Shown here piece after piece: positions 22,280-33,444 of a stretch of DNA of 64,000 nt. A program made the translations under genes and the position numbers. Positions within the stretch are counted from its first letter, which is position 1, and each line of letters opens with the position of its first letter. Origin of the DNA: Prorocentrum cordatum (taxonomy: Eukaryota > Sar > Dinophyceae > Prorocentrales > Prorocentraceae); assembly GCA_963575745.1 (NCBI GenBank), contig CAUYUJ010000695.1:1-64000 (forward strand). The letters are read 5' to 3'. The notes beneath the pieces are model-generated. The model saw only the letters and a program-made list of their open reading frames with translations. It was not told the DNA's origin and did not search any database.

Positions 22280-22620
22280 CTGGGGGGTCCGATTCAGGTT
22301 TTCCCCTGGTCCGAAATCGGACTAAATCCGGCTGAATCCCGTTTAATTTGGCTGAATCCTTGTTAGTCCCGCTCAGTCCGGCGCAATCCCGCTGAATCCG
22401 AGGCCCTTTCCGGCGTGATTGCCCCCCAATGGGGCTTAATCCTCCTTAGTCCTTCCGACAAAGACCTCCCAGTAGTTGACTCCTAATCTTGGGAGGTTGA
22501 GTTCAGCATCGGCGCTTCTATGTCCGCGGTCGAGAGCGGGCTTACCTTGGACGAATCCCGCATAATCCCGTTCAGTCTGGCATAATCCCTGGATCAGCTC
22601 GGGCTAATTTGGCCCAATGG
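22280..22620. repeat. Degenerate CCGGCTGAATCC repeats
   Basis: Irregular tandem variants of ATCCCGCTGAATCCG with GTCCGGCGCAATCC. No gene. Confidence 0.5.
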
Positions 22621-22849
22621 CCCCTCAATCGGGCTTCACAGCCCTTGATCGTTCGTTCGAAAACCTCGCAGGAGTTTTTCCCCAAACCATTGCAAACGCC
22701 AGCCAGGTGCGCGACGCCCGCGAGGTGCGCCACGCGTACCAGGCGCGCCACATTTGGAAATATGCGACCCCGCGCCATCAGTGTCAAAACAATACACAGT
22801 GATGGCGGGTTTGCCAGCATTGTGTATCTTGAGTGCACGCGCAGTCAGT

Positions 22850-23450
22850 GTGCACGTGTTTTTGACAGGGATTGTGGGCTTGCACGCAACAGTCAATATG
22901 CCTGCCCCTCCGCTGTCCCTGGCAAGAACCGACTCAAAGTGATCGCGGGGCGCCCGCGCAAGAGATTGATTATGGTGCGAAGCGCACATTGTACTGTACT
23001 GTTGCAGGGGATGGTGGGGGTCTTGGCCTTGCACGCAGCAGGCAACATGCCTGCCCCTCCGCCGTCACTGTCCAAAACCAATGCAAAGTGATCGCGGGAC
23101 AGCCCGCGCAAGATCGTGATTTTGGTTTCAAAGTGCATACTGTAATGTTCTGTCTTGGCCTTGCACGCAGCAGGCAATATGCCGGCCCCTCCGCCGTCCC
23201 CGTCAAGAGCCAATGCAGAGTGATCGCGGGGCGCCCGCGCGTATGATCTTGAGGTTGGTGCAACGTGTGCTTTGTATTGTTTTGTTGCAGTGGGTGGGGA
23301 GGGACGCTGGTAGTGCACACAGCAGGCAGTATATTGATCCCCCCACTGTCCCTGCCAAGCCCAAAGTCAGGTGATTCTGGGGCGTCCGCGGATGGTGCCG
23401 ATTTTGGTGCAATCTGAATCTGGTGCTGTTCTGTTGCCAGGGACGGGGGG
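22850..23450. repeat. ~130-155-bp tandem repeat, four copies
   Basis: Units contain TGCCTGCCCCTCCGCYGTC, AAAGTGATCGCGGGGCGCCC and GCACGCAGCAGGCAAYATG; copies near 22900, 23050, 23180 and 23335, increasingly diverged to the right. Confidence 0.8.
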
Positions 23451-23639
23451 GGGGCGTTGGCAGTGTCCCTCGTGTGCCGCCGATCCGACGGTGGAAGGGG
23501 CGTTTCTTCACAGGGAGCGGTGATGCCCTCCCACCCCGAAGGGGAAGGAGCGGGGCTGGAAAAGGAAACGCTCTAAGCCAGCTGCGCCCTTCATGACTAG
23601 TTCGGCGGCGAGCGAGGGGGGGGAGCGAGGAGGGGGCGG

Positions 23640-23960
23640 GCCTTCTCAGAAGGCTCGGAAGTGCCCCCGCCTTCTGAGAAGCCCGTGGCATTGGCGGACG
23701 ACCTTCCTGCGCAGGGGCGGCACTGGCCAAGAGCTGCCGTGGGCCGGCCAGAGTTGAAGATTCCTCGCACGGGTCCCATCTCCCCGCGGCGTGCGAGGGG
23801 GGAAGTGAGAAGGGAAAGGCCCTCTCAGAAGGCGGTGGGACTTCTCAGAAGCCTTCGCGCCCTCTGAGAGGTTTTTGCGTCCTCTGGGACGGCGTAGAAA
23901 ACTTTTCAGAAGGCCCGGGTACTTCCGAACCTTCTCAGAAGGCCTTCTCTTCTCACTTTT
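23640..23960. repeat. Cluster of CTTCTGAGAAG palindromes
   Basis: At least ten short palindromes of the type CCTTCTCAGAAGG or CTTCTGAGAAGC in ~320 bp. Similar clusters lie at 31490-31730, 42400-42570 and, more weakly, 43160-43280. Confidence 0.7.
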
Positions 23961-24683
23961 CCCCCCTCGCTCGCCGCCGAGCCTCCCTTCCAGCCCTGCC
24001 CCCCACTTCCTCCCTCCCTCCCTCCTTCCCTCCCCCCTTCGGCGACTTCTCATCGCCGCTCGCCTCCTCTCCTCTCTCTCTCTCTTCTGTCCTCCTGGCC
24101 CCGGCCGTCGTTTGCAGCATGCGGTCGAGCTTGTGACCGGGCTCGAGCGCACATGCGTTCCTGGCTGCACGGCGCGCGTGCGCAAGTTTGCGGGGTTGCT
24201 CGAGGCCGAGTTTCCCCCGCCTGTTCGTCGTGGAGTGTGCAGGTGCAGCGCCCGCCTCCCAACACGCGCTGATCGCCGAGCCCGATCCGCTCTGACCTCC
24301 TCGTTCTCCTTCCCCTCCAAGCTGTCGTCCCTCCCCTCGTTCCTGTCCGCGCTTTTGGTGGTCCTCCCCCTCTCCGCTCCCTCGTTCACTCTGTGCGTCT
24401 GAGACTCGGACTGTTCCGTTCCTCCCTTCTTCTCCCTCGCTCTTCCGCGTCCATGGCATCTCCTCAAGATCCGTCTCCGCCTCAGCCTCTTCCGCCTCCT
24501 CCTCCTCCTCCTCCTCCTCCTATAAACCCTTACTCGCACTCATCGCCCACACATGCCGTATATTCAACACGCCAAAGTTCTCCTGCCGTGTAGCTGCAGC
24601 TGGCTTTGGCTTCCCCACAGAGCATGGTACTGCCCAGCGTTTCGCATGCAGCAATGGGGAAACAGTCGAAGAAGAGAAAACGA
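23961..24683. other. Unassigned pyrimidine-rich DNA
   Basis: CT-rich sequence with short TCC tracts. No supported gene; frames encode Pro/Ser/Leu-rich low-complexity sequence. Confidence 0.5.
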
Positions 24684-24957
24684 CATAATAAACATAATCA
24701 GTTGGCGCTCCGCGCGGATTTCTCGGATCCGCGCTGGGCTCCTCCGGCGGCGCCTCGGGCGCCGCACTTGGCGCGCTCCGCGCGCCAGGGAGGGCCCGGT
24801 GCAGATCCGCGGAGGATGGCGCTGCAAAGGGGGAGGAAGTGGAGGAGGGCGAGGAGGGGGAGGAGGGGGAGGAGGAGGAGGGGGAGGAGGAGGAGGAGGA
24901 GGAGGAGGAGGAGGAGGAGGAGGAGGAGGAGGAGGAGGAGGAGCTTATGTTTATGGC
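24684..24957. mobile_element. H hairpin element, copy 1, expanded by (GGA)n
   Basis: The left arm is typical for H (AACATAATCAGTTGGCGCTC, CGCGCGGATTTCTCGGATCC), as is the central GGCGCGCTCCGCGCGCCAGG. The right arm is interrupted by a long (GGA)n tract before the terminal CTTATGTTTATG, so a microsatellite grew inside the element. Confidence 0.7.
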
Positions 24958-25118
24958 GTTTTGTCCCTCTCCTGAGCAGGCAGTGCGAACTCAGACTGGC
25001 GGGCTCCGCCTGGACCCAGCCTCGGCCCCCTGTTGTTGCCGAGCCGCCCGCTGCGGTGCGCTGCGCCGGCCAGCAACAGAGCCGGCGTCGGCCAGCCAGA
25101 CAGCCTGGCTTCCTCGCA

Positions 25119-25325
25119 GGCCTAGAGGTTGACACCAACACCAATATCGGTGGTGTGCCTCCACCGAGGGAGGAAGGTCCCGATCTCAGTGATGGTGGCA
25201 ATAATTCTGGCTTCCAAGGTGGCCGAACTATTACCACCAACACCGAAAACTCTGATCATCTTCCCCCTGTGGAGGCAACCCCCTGTGTTGGTGTTGGTGC
25301 CCATTTCCAGGCCTCCAACTTCCGG
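25119..25325. mobile_element. F fold-back element, copy 1
   Basis: Long imperfect inverted arms: the left begins GGCCTAGAGGTTGACACCAA, the right ends in its diverged complement GGTGCCCATTTCCAGGCC. Inner arms around TGTGCCTCCACCGAGGGAGG are also complementary. A truncated copy lies at 35545-35680. Confidence 0.7.
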
Positions 25326-26110
25326 CTCCCGCTCGCCGCGCGCGCACCCGCGGAGACCGCCACGGAGCGTCGCTTCCGCCAATGCGCCAAAAGGCGGCCG
25401 TGCGGCGAATCTCGTCAGTCCTCGTCGCTCGGAGCCGGCTGGGGGTCTGAGGTGGCCTGGCTTTGGTTCCGGCCAGCAGCAAGGGGGGGCAGGTTCGAGA
25501 TCTTCTGGGTGCGGGATTGGTCATTGATCCTTTTCGGCCGCCAGGGGACGCTTCCGGGCCCCGGGACCGTCAGAAACGGACCCAGGGCGAAAAATTGTAT
25601 TAGATGGACTTTGGGAGGGGTCCATGGATTGATTTGCAGCAGATTTGGCTTCATCCCTCACAGAGGCTCTGGGGTCCCAACCAGTTCGGATCACCTGGCC
25701 GCTTCCAAGAGCACGTCGCCATGTTGGAATTGGAAGGCACAGTTACAGAAGGAAGCGCGGAAGTGTAGCCGCTGCTTGTAATGGGTGGTTCGTGTTGGAG
25801 GGTAATTCGTTCTCATCCAGCATTCACCCAGGAGAGAGGCGACAAGTCTTTCAGCCAATAGTGATCCTCCATGCTTCCTTCACCCACTCTTCCTTCCTAT
25901 TCAAGTGGCTTGCGCAGTTCCGCCGGTCCCCCAGAAAAAAGAGGGCGTCTTTTAAACAAGCCGCAGGGGGAGGAAGAGGAGGAGGAGGAGGAGGAGGAGG
26001 AGGAGGAGGAGGAGGAGGAGGAGGAGGAGGAGAGGAGAGAGAGAGAAAGAGAGAGTTTGCGACGATCGTGGAGGATGAACATGAGGGTCTCTTGGCATGT
26101 CTCACGGGCC
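25326..26110. other. Unassigned DNA with (GGA)n at 25970-26045
   Basis: No recognisable gene. The GGA tract is the only clear repeat. Confidence 0.45.
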
Positions 26111-27290
26111 TCTTGGAGGGGTTGATCGCATCTGGGTAACTTTTGGGGTCCTCTCGGGGGCTTCTTGGGGGCGTCTTGGGGGCCTCTTGGGGGGGGCGGC
26201 CCGAGGGCCTTTTGGAAGCTCTTGGGTCCATGCTTGCAGGAAAGGCTCTTCATGTCAGAGGCCAGCAACATATGTACACGTACGCGGTTAGCTTCCCTTG
26301 GGGGGCGTTTGAACGAGGACGTTCGTGCATTCAAGATCGCGGAGGGAGTACATGTACATATGTCGTTGCTCGCTCATCATGTTAGTTCGTATTCCCCCTC
26401 TTAGGATCTCTTGGGGCATTCGTGGGGCTCTCCTGGGCTGTGTTGTTGGCCCCTGGGCCCATCCTAGGGCTTTCTTGGGCCGTCTCAGAGCGCTCTTGGG
26501 GGCCTGATGCGCCGTCTTTGGACGATCTGGGGGCCCCTGGGGCAATCGCAGACGCTGCCAAGACGAACACGACATGCTTCCTGTACCTGTTCATCCTCCC
26601 TATTGTTTCGCTGCGCTCAATGATAGCGGCATATCATCGTGCGTCTGACATTTCACACTCAGTGACGCCACCGAGTTTACGAACATGTAGGCGCTCGCGT
26701 TCCCAGGTCCTGGACTCAGGGCTTCTGGCATTGAGTTCCCCTGCTTTTGCAAACGCCCGTGCGGCAAAACGTTTGGCCAAAGTCTGGCCAGCTATTGGAC
26801 TCTGTGTTCCCCCAGCCGTTGTCGCACTCCTTGGGCCAACACTCCGGAGACAAAGCGAACAGAGGACAAGGAGAAGGAGGAAGAGGAGGAGGAGGAGGAG
26901 GAGGAGGAGGAGAGGGAGGAGAGGGAGGAGGACGACGGGGAGGAAAAGAAAAAAGGAGACTTGCCGAGGGGGGGTCTTGGGAGCCTTTGAGGGGTCGTTG
27001 AAGGGCCTCTCTGAGGCCTTTGAGGGGCCTCTTAGGGGCTTCTTGTGGGCCTCTGGGCCCTCCAAGCGACTTCTTGGCCTTCGGTGGCCGCCTTGGGGAC
27101 CTCCCTGGGCAGTCGTGAGCCCCTTCTTTGGCGCTTGAGGGCCGTCTTGGAGGTCTGTGGGGCCGTCTTGGGGCCGTCGTGGGATCCTCGCGGGCCGTCC
27201 TGGGGCCCCCCTTGGGCAGGCTCGCGGGTCGGACCCTCGTGGGCCGCCTCGAGGCGATCTTGGCAGCATCTGGGGCCATCGAAGCCCGAA
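26111..27290. repeat. Degenerate GGGGCCGTCTTGGGGGCCTCTTGG repeats (class 'CTTGGG')
   Basis: Blocks at 26140-26240, 26400-26550 and 26970-27290 consist of irregular 9-15-bp variants of GGGCCGTCTTGG and GGCCTCTTGGGG, with a (GGA)n tract at 26870-26935. The same class recurs at 27660-27860, 28110-28290 and 48190-48640. Confidence 0.65.
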
Positions 27291-27465
27291 ATCGGGGGTG
27301 GACAGAACCCCCAGCAGTGACGCGTCGATTAGGGAACTGTCAGTTTTCGGTTCCAGAGAGGGCGCCGTGGCCGTCATTTTCCAGGCTTGCACCCGCCAGG
27401 TTTGGGCCTCAGGTCGTTTTCACTAAACCACTTTTACTCAAGGGGGGTCTGTCCATCCCCAAGGA
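27291..27465 (+). mobile_element. G element, copy 1
   Basis: Bounded by inverted GGGGTGGACAGA / TCTGTCCATCCCC, with internal GTCGATTAGGGAACTG and GTCGTTTTCACTAA. A second copy in the same orientation is at 53038-53203. Confidence 0.6.
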
Positions 27466-28789
27466 CGAAAGGTAGGTGATCGGAGACGATCCGACACCGT
27501 CCCAGCTTTAACCATAAGCCATGCCGGCCAGATATCAGAGGTTGTTCTGTACACGATTCCTTTAGCACCTTCTGTGACATCAAGGTTTTGGGGTTCCAGG
27601 GGCAATGTGGTCGCAAGAGAACGCCCAAATCATTTCACAGTTCTATGAAATCAGTAATTCGGGCATCCTGGAGGTCGGCTTGGAGGCCTCCTGGGGCATC
27701 TTGGGTGCCTCTTGGGCTGCCTCAGAGGGCCATCTTGGGCCGCCTCGTGGACACCTCGGGGCCAGCTTGGGCTCTCCCGGAACTATCCTGGACACTTGAG
27801 ACGTTATCTTGGCCGTCTTTGACGCCATCCTGGGACCGTCTTTGGAGGGAAGACTCATGTAGTCTTCTTGTTTCCGCTCGGGCTGGGGCGAGACGACTGG
27901 GATCCTTTTCCCAATTCAAAGCAACAACATTCAAAAGTTTGGCACGCCGTGCGCCCCTGTCGCGAGCCAACACGGTTGGCGGACTAAGTGTGCGGTGGCT
28001 GTCGGCCCATCCCGAGCTGTGGACCAGAGACACGTTGGATGCATGTTTAGGTCTCTTGGGATGCCTCCTGGATGCGTCAAATTGTTTTTACATCCACGCG
28101 GAAATAAATGATTTTGGCCTCTTGTGGATCCTCTTTTGGCCCTCTTCGGGCGTCTTGGGAACCTCTTGAGCCTTCTTGAGTCCGTTGTAGCGTTTTTGGG
28201 CAGTCTCGGGCTCTCTTTGACCGTCTTGGGGGCCTCTTTGGACCCTCTTGGCCCGTCTGTGGGCCCCTCGGGGGAAGCCACACTGCGACCCAAAAGTCGC
28301 GAGATCAATTTCACAAGTCGCCCGAGAAAGCTGGTACTTAGGCCTATAGGCCCCTCACAGCTTATTGCAATTCTTGAGGATCTGATCTGAGAGCGCTCTA
28401 TTTGGTGTATCGCGGCCCGGTGGTGGATACAGAGCAGAGGGTAGAGAGGCGAGAGTTGAGCGTTCAGGGAGGTGGAGAGTAGATGATCGAGGGTGAGGGG
28501 TAGATTTTCCAAACGAAGAAGGGAGGCCTCATAGTGGAGTGCATAGGTCCATGTCCGTCATCGTGCGCGCTTGCTGGTTACAACACGTGTTGCCGCAGCA
28601 TGGTTCGTTCGACATTGGTTGGGCCATCCACAGCGAAGCCGAGGAGCGTCCAGAATGCGGGGGACAAGAGCGGCCGGAGGTGCTGCACCCCGTGATGCGA
28701 CCATAGCCTCATGAGCGAGCGAACCGCCCAGCCTGTGCAAAAGAGAGATATGTTGTTCCAGGGAGACAGCAGGCGTTACCTCTGGGGGG
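27466..28789. other. Unassigned DNA with CTTGGG-class repeats
   Basis: Repeat blocks at 27660-27860 and 28110-28290. The remainder (including 28300-28780) contains nothing I recognise. Confidence 0.45.
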
Positions 28790-28967
28790 TGGTCACCGCC
28801 CACCAAGCCACCCCAACCCAACCCGAAGGCTCCCATTTGCCCTTCATTTTCAGTGCGGGGGTTCGGGGAACATCGGAAAAAAAGCGCATGAAGCCCGTAC
28901 CCCCCAACCCGAACTTCGGGTCTTCGGGTTGGGTTGGGGTGGTCTGGCAGGTAGTCAGGTGGGTGCT
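28790..28967 (+). mobile_element. L element, copy 1, with 9-bp target duplication
   Basis: Inverted GGTTGGGTTGGGGTGGTCTG-type ends (left side CCACCCCAACCCAACCCGAA). Internal GGGGAACATCGGAAAAAAAG. The direct repeat TCTGGGGGG at 28781-28789 and 28968-28976 is a perfect 9-bp target-site duplication. Confidence 0.75.
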
Positions 28968-28984
28968 TCTGGGGGGCAACGTCA

Positions 28985-29270
28985 CTTTTCCTGCTGGCGC
29001 CGCCTGGGGAAGGCCAAGGACCAGCCCGACAGAGCACCGGACGTCAGCACGAATCGTGACGGACGTCGCCTGGGGGAGGGGGGGGAAGGCGGGGCCCGTG
29101 ACAGCTGCCCTCGCGAGGAGTAAGACAGTGCTCTCCAAGGCTCTCGATGGCCGCGAACAGCGGACGTCAACGCGAATCGTGGCGTGGCCGGGGGGGGGGG
29201 GCGGGGCCCGTGACGGCCGCCATCGCGAGGAGTAAGAAAGTGCTCTCTAGGTCTCTCGACGGCCGCCGCC
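28985..29270. repeat. ~125-bp tandem repeat, two copies
   Basis: CGGACGTCARCRCGAATCGTG and CTCGCGAGGAGTAAGACAGTG (second copy ATCGCGAGGAGTAAGAAAGT) recur in the same order. Confidence 0.75.
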
Positions 29271-29401
29271 TCGCTTCTGGCTGGGCCCTCCACGGTGCAG
29301 CCGACGAGCATCCAGAGTGACCGCACAGGAGCGACCAGAGGGGCGGCAGCCTGCGCGAGCGAGCCGCCCGGCGTGACTGGCCTGGAACACGTGGATATCC
29401 T

Positions 29402-29547
29402 GAAGTCGGGCACGTCCCTGGAATATTCAAACATAGTAAAGAAATAGTCTGGGGACGATTTTTTTGTTATTATATTTGACTATGTTCCCATATTGATTCG
29501 ACTACTTTCCAGTTCTCGTCCCAAATCCGCCTATAGGACCCGACCTG
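29402..29547 (+). mobile_element. I3 element, copy 1
   Basis: Left AAGTCGGGCACGTCCCTGGA, internal AATAGTCTGGGGACGATT, right AATCCGCCTATAGGACCCGA. The first of eight I3 copies, all on this strand. Target duplication not clear here. Confidence 0.65.
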
Positions 29548-30289
29548 CTTGGCTCGAACAAATGTTTCTTTGGAAACTCGCAAGCGGAAGATTCTGTATG
29601 TATACCCGTCAGCACGATGAAAAGTCGCGCACGCGTGCTCAGCGCTCCCACGCACGCGATCCCAAGACGCCCCATGGCCACCACATGCTTCCAGGAGGGC
29701 CTCAGGCCACGGACGATAGCGTCCAGACGACCCCAGGATGATGCCACCCCACCACGATCCCGCCATGGATTCTGGACCGTCTCAGGCCGATCCGCAGATG
29801 ACGAAACACATGAGCAACGGGTGACGCCGAGATGGCCCGATGGCAACAAGATGGATCCAAGCGCGCCCAAGGTGGCCCCAGAATGACCATGCGACGATTG
29901 CGTGATCCAAACGCGACCGGGAGATGATCTCAAGATGACCTCAAGACGGCCCCAACACGGCAAGGATACTGCAACTTATGACCCCCACTTTACTTCGAGC
30001 CGATCCCAGCATGGCGGGATCCGTGAACGACCCGGGATTTTACTCTACCCCATATTTAATGGGTGGGACTTTCATCGTCCTGAACTAATTTTATAGTATT
30101 AAAGCGGAATAAGCCAGGCGGGATCCCGCCTAGCCCACGGAAGAAGATTACGTTGCTAGGCTTCTACGGGGGTAGGGGGGTTCGGAAGGGGCGTTGTTTA
30201 CTTCCGCTGACATTCGCAAGCCTTCCGGCTGCCTTCCCCCGTCTTCCGCCTCGTTTTACTTCCGTCGATTTCCGCCGGCCAGCGTCGTG
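29548..30289. other. Unassigned DNA
   Basis: Degenerate CCAAGATGGCCCCA-like units at 29640-29990 (the complement of the CTTGGG class). A palindrome GGCGGGATCCCGCC lies at 30118-30131. No gene recognised. Confidence 0.45.
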
Positions 30290-30590
30290 ATGAAAATTCA
30301 AGGAATTTTCATTGGGCCGATGTAAGGATATCCTCTTGACTGGTATCGCCTCTTCTCAATGCCGACCTCAAGGATTCCCCCAGCTTCTGAGGGCGCATCC
30401 TTCCGATTCTCATAGCCTTTGGGCTGGTCAATCTTAGGGGTAATGATTGAAAACGCTCTCCAAGTCATTTCGGTGCCGATCTCAAGGATTCCCTGTGCTT
30501 CTGAGGGCGCATCCTTCCGATTCTATTAGTCTTTGGGCCAGTCAATCTATAGGACGTTATGATAGGGATGAATTCGAGGTTGGTTGCAGC
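30290..30590 (-). mobile_element. K element, reverse, apparently doubled
   Basis: Two tandem stretches with GCCGAYCTCAAGGATTCCC, CTTCTGAGGGCGCATCCTTC and GGGYCAGTCAATCT, ending GATAGGGATGAATTCGAGG. This is the reverse orientation of K at 42012-42140 and 42776-42935. Confidence 0.6.
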
Positions 30591-30980
30591 GTGCTTCATA
30601 AGAAGACACTCTCCTCAGACCCCCGACGTCATGATTTTTTCGCCCCACCCCCAGTGGTCTCGACCCCGTCCCCGGGACCTGCCCATCCCGAGTTTTTTTG
30701 TTTGACGGCCCCGAGGCCCGGGAAGGGCCCCCCAGAGGCCGAACATAACGAGACGCCTCCCGCTGTGATCTGCTGTTTCCGGGCTCGAGGGGGTCCGTGT
30801 GCCCCCCGCCCCCGGAGCACGATGGCCGCCGCCTCGGTGGCCCACGGCGCCGCCGCGGGCGCTTCCGCGCCGCACCGGGCGCGCGCCGCGGCGGCGCTCC
30901 GCGGGGGCGGGGCCGACCTGTGCGCGGGGCTCCCGGGTGGCGCACCAGGAGGCTCGGGCGGCGGGTAACTCGACTACACG
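30591..30980. other. GC-rich DNA with a dispersed CCCGAGGCCCGGCGAGGGCC motif
   Basis: CCCCGAGGCCCGGGAAGGGC at 30700-30730 recurs as CCCGAGGCCCGGCGAGGGCC near 39970 and 41465, each preceded by a TTGTTTCTC/GTTTTGTCACGCTC-like segment. This marks a further dispersed repeat of undefined length. Confidence 0.45.
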
Positions 30981-30982
30981 TA

Positions 30983-31200
30983 CTCCAAATCCCTTATTAA
31001 TCGACCCCCCCCTCAAAAACCAGGCCCCCCTCCACATGCGACCTAATATTCCGGACCCCCTCTTCGATGGGGCGCCTTAATAAACCAGACCCCCTCAGCT
31101 CCAATCCAAAGAAAGCGACCTAATAAACCGGACCCCCTTACTGACCAAAAAGGCGCCTTAAAAAACCGGACCCGGGGGACGATTAATAAGGGATTTGGAA
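30983..31200 (+). mobile_element. Stowaway-like MITE, copy 2 (TA target duplication)
   Basis: A 218-bp inverted copy of the element at 1287-1491, with CTCCAAATCCCTTATTAATC on the left and the complement on the right, and TA at 30981-30982 and 31201-31202. Shared interior segments are GACCTAATAAACCGGACCCC and AATCCAAAGAAAGCGACC. Confidence 0.8.
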
Positions 31201-31414
31201 TAAGAGTGATCTTTCGCCGGGGTTACCTTCGGTGCGGGCGCCATGGGGTCCCCCGATCACGGATGGCGATGCAATGGTAGCGTCTTGCGCGCCTGAGTTT
31301 GGCCCCCCCGCGGCCGCCCACAAGCCGCGCACCAAAGGTCACTCTTACCCAGGGTCGCTCTTGCGTGTAGCCGAGTAACGCGGACAAGGTTGATTGGCCA
31401 CGCGCAGGGGGGTG

Positions 31415-31735
31415 GGGGAGGAGGAGGAGGAGGAGGAGGAGGAGGGGGAGGAGGAGGAGGAGGAGGAGGAGGAGGAGGGGGAGGGGGGAAGACTTCTTGG
31501 AAGCCCCCCCCCTCTCTCGAGGCGTGGGCGCCCCTTCTAGAAAAGTGGTTGGTGGTTGCTTCTTAGAGGGTGTTCCTGGCGTGCTTCCAAGAAGCAGGGG
31601 GCTCGCTTCTGAGAAGCAGCCCCGTGCTTCTAAGAGGTTACTGAGGTGCTCATTCGGAGCGGTGCGCCCCTGGCTTCTTAGAAGGGCGGCCAGCGTCTTC
31701 TCAGAGGCAGCCGCCTTCTAAGAAGCCTTCCCCCC
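31415..31735. repeat. (GGA)n tract and CTTCTGAGAAGC palindrome cluster
   Basis: GGA repeats at 31415-31490, followed by palindromes such as CTTCTGAGAAGC and CTTCTAAGAAGC. Confidence 0.65.
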
Positions 31736-31759
31736 TCTCCGTACCCCCTTGTGCGCGCC

Positions 31760-31975
31760 GGCAAAGTTTATCCATATCCTTTGCGTCTTGGACTCTCTGG
31801 GAAGGGGCGCCAAGTGGCCGATGCGCAGTGGATGTGGATGAATAATGAATCCAGCCTCCAGGGACCAGACTCTTACTTACCCAGATCCACTGCGTCTCTG
31901 GTGTCTGGGGAACGGGGCCAGGAATTCCAAGCTTCAGCGGATGTGGATCTACATCTTGCCCACAGGTAAGAATCG
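31760..31975. repeat. Diverged inverted-repeat segment with GGATGTGGAT motifs
   Basis: TTTATCCATATCC at the left and GCGGATGTGGATCTACATC at the right, with CAGTGGATGTGGATGAA and CAGATCCACTGCG between them, form nested complementary arms. Probably related to the element at 42956-43115. Confidence 0.45.
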
Positions 31976-32056
31976 TTTTTTTCTCGAGCGCCGGGTGCAG
32001 CTCGGTGGCGCTGTGGTCCTTGGCGGACTCACGTCGAAGAAGAGCAAAACCGGCAC

Positions 32057-32217
32057 AGACATAACCGTTAGGCGCCCCGCGCGGATTCCTTGGGTCCGTG
32101 CTGGGCCTTCCTGGCGGCGCCTCCAGCGCCGCCCCTGGCGCGCTCCGCGCGCCAGGGAGGGGGGTCCGGCGCAGATCCAAGAAATCTGCGAGGACCGTCC
32201 AAACTTATGTTTCTGCC
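32057..32217. mobile_element. H hairpin element, copy 2
   Basis: ACATAACCGTTAGGCGCCCC on the left and CCGTCCAAACTTATGT on the right, with the GGCGCGCTCCGCGCGCCAGG centre. Arms are diverged but still largely complementary. Confidence 0.75.
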
Positions 32218-32339
32218 GTGGTTTCTCCTAGTTATCGTCCTTGGCGAACTCGTGCGGGACCCTATAGAATAGCCTGCGGAGCGGGAGACAGCAGCGCCGG
32301 CGAGAGCATCCCGTGCGACTCCGCACTCACAGATACAGG

Positions 32340-32480
32340 CTGGCATGTTTGAAGACTACGTTCGAGGGCCCTCCTTCTGTTTTCCTTCCTCTGTTAATTA
32401 AAGCTGTGCGCGGCCCGCTTAGCTTCGACCGGAAGAGGCTCGCTCTCGACCCGCGGATCCAAAAATGTTTGAAGACTACC
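32340..32480. repeat. Segment bounded by direct TGTTTGAAGACTAC repeats
   Basis: TGTTTGAAGACTACGTTCGA at the left end and ATGTTTGAAGACTACCAAC at the right end form a direct repeat about 120 bp apart. Confidence 0.55.
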
Positions 32481-32604
32481 AACACTTATCGGGCGGGTGG
32501 CCATGGGGGACGACTTCACTGGCGGTGCAGGAAAGGGCCTTGAAAGGCCCTTTCCACCCCCTATTTAGGTCACCCCCCACTGCCAACCTCCCGATCGGGA
32601 GCAG

Positions 32605-32745
32605 TGCAGTCACGACGCTGAAAGAAGGACCGCGTTGGGCTTGCGAGGACCAGGACAGTCAAGATGCTGAAATGAGGGCCGCTTTGGGCTCGCGAGGACC
32701 AGTACAGTCAAGACGCTGAGGTAAGGACCGCTTTGGGCTCGTGAG
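32605..32745. repeat. ~57-bp tandem repeat, three copies
   Basis: Units of CAGTCAAGACGCTGAAATGA followed by GGCCGCTTTGGGCTCGCGAG. A single related unit is at 54400-54450. Confidence 0.8.
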
Positions 32746-32923
32746 GGGACGGGGATCTCGGGCCGCCCCTCAGACTCACATCGTGGGACCCGTCTGCGAC
32801 CTGGGGCCGCCGTGGCCAGACTGAAGCCTCTTCGTGCTCTGTCCTTGCTCTGTCGTGGACCATCGCTGCAAGCGTGGGGTGAAGACAGGAGCCCGTGTGG
32901 GTCCCTGGAGGGCCCTTTTTGTT

Positions 32924-33265
32924 TTTTTTTTTTTTTTTATTTTTTTCTTTTTTATTTCTTTATTTTTTTTTTTTTTTTTTTTGTTTTTATTTTTTTTTTC
33001 TTTGTTTTTTTTTTTTTTATTTTTTTTTTTTATTTTTTTTTTTTCTTTTTTTTTCTTTTTTATTTTTTTTTTTCTTGCGGAGGAGGAGGGGAGGAGGGTG
33101 GAGGAGAGGAGGAGGAGGAGGAGGAGGAGGGGGAGGAGGAGAGGTGGAGTGGGGGGAGGAGGGGGAGGAAGGAGGAGGAGGTAGGGGGGGGGAGGGGGAG
33201 GATGGGGGAGGAGGAGGAGGAGGCGGAGGAGGAGTGAGGCGGAGAGGAGGAGGAGGAGGAGGCGG
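32924..33265. repeat. Poly(T) and (GGA)n tracts
   Basis: About 150 bp of T-runs broken by single A, C or G, immediately followed by about 190 bp of GGA-type purines. Length is likely unstable. Confidence 0.85.
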
Positions 33266-33444
33266 GCCCCTGGAGGGCCCCTCTTGCGGGGGCCCAGGGT
33301 CCCCTTTAGGGGGGCTCCCCCTTGCGGAGGCCCAGGCTTCCCCTTTGTGCGGGGGCCTCGTGGGAAGGGCCCAGGGAGCTCGAAGGGCCCCTCTGGGGCG
33401 CCCTTCCTTCACTCCTTCAACTCGGCAGCACTCAACTATACCTT

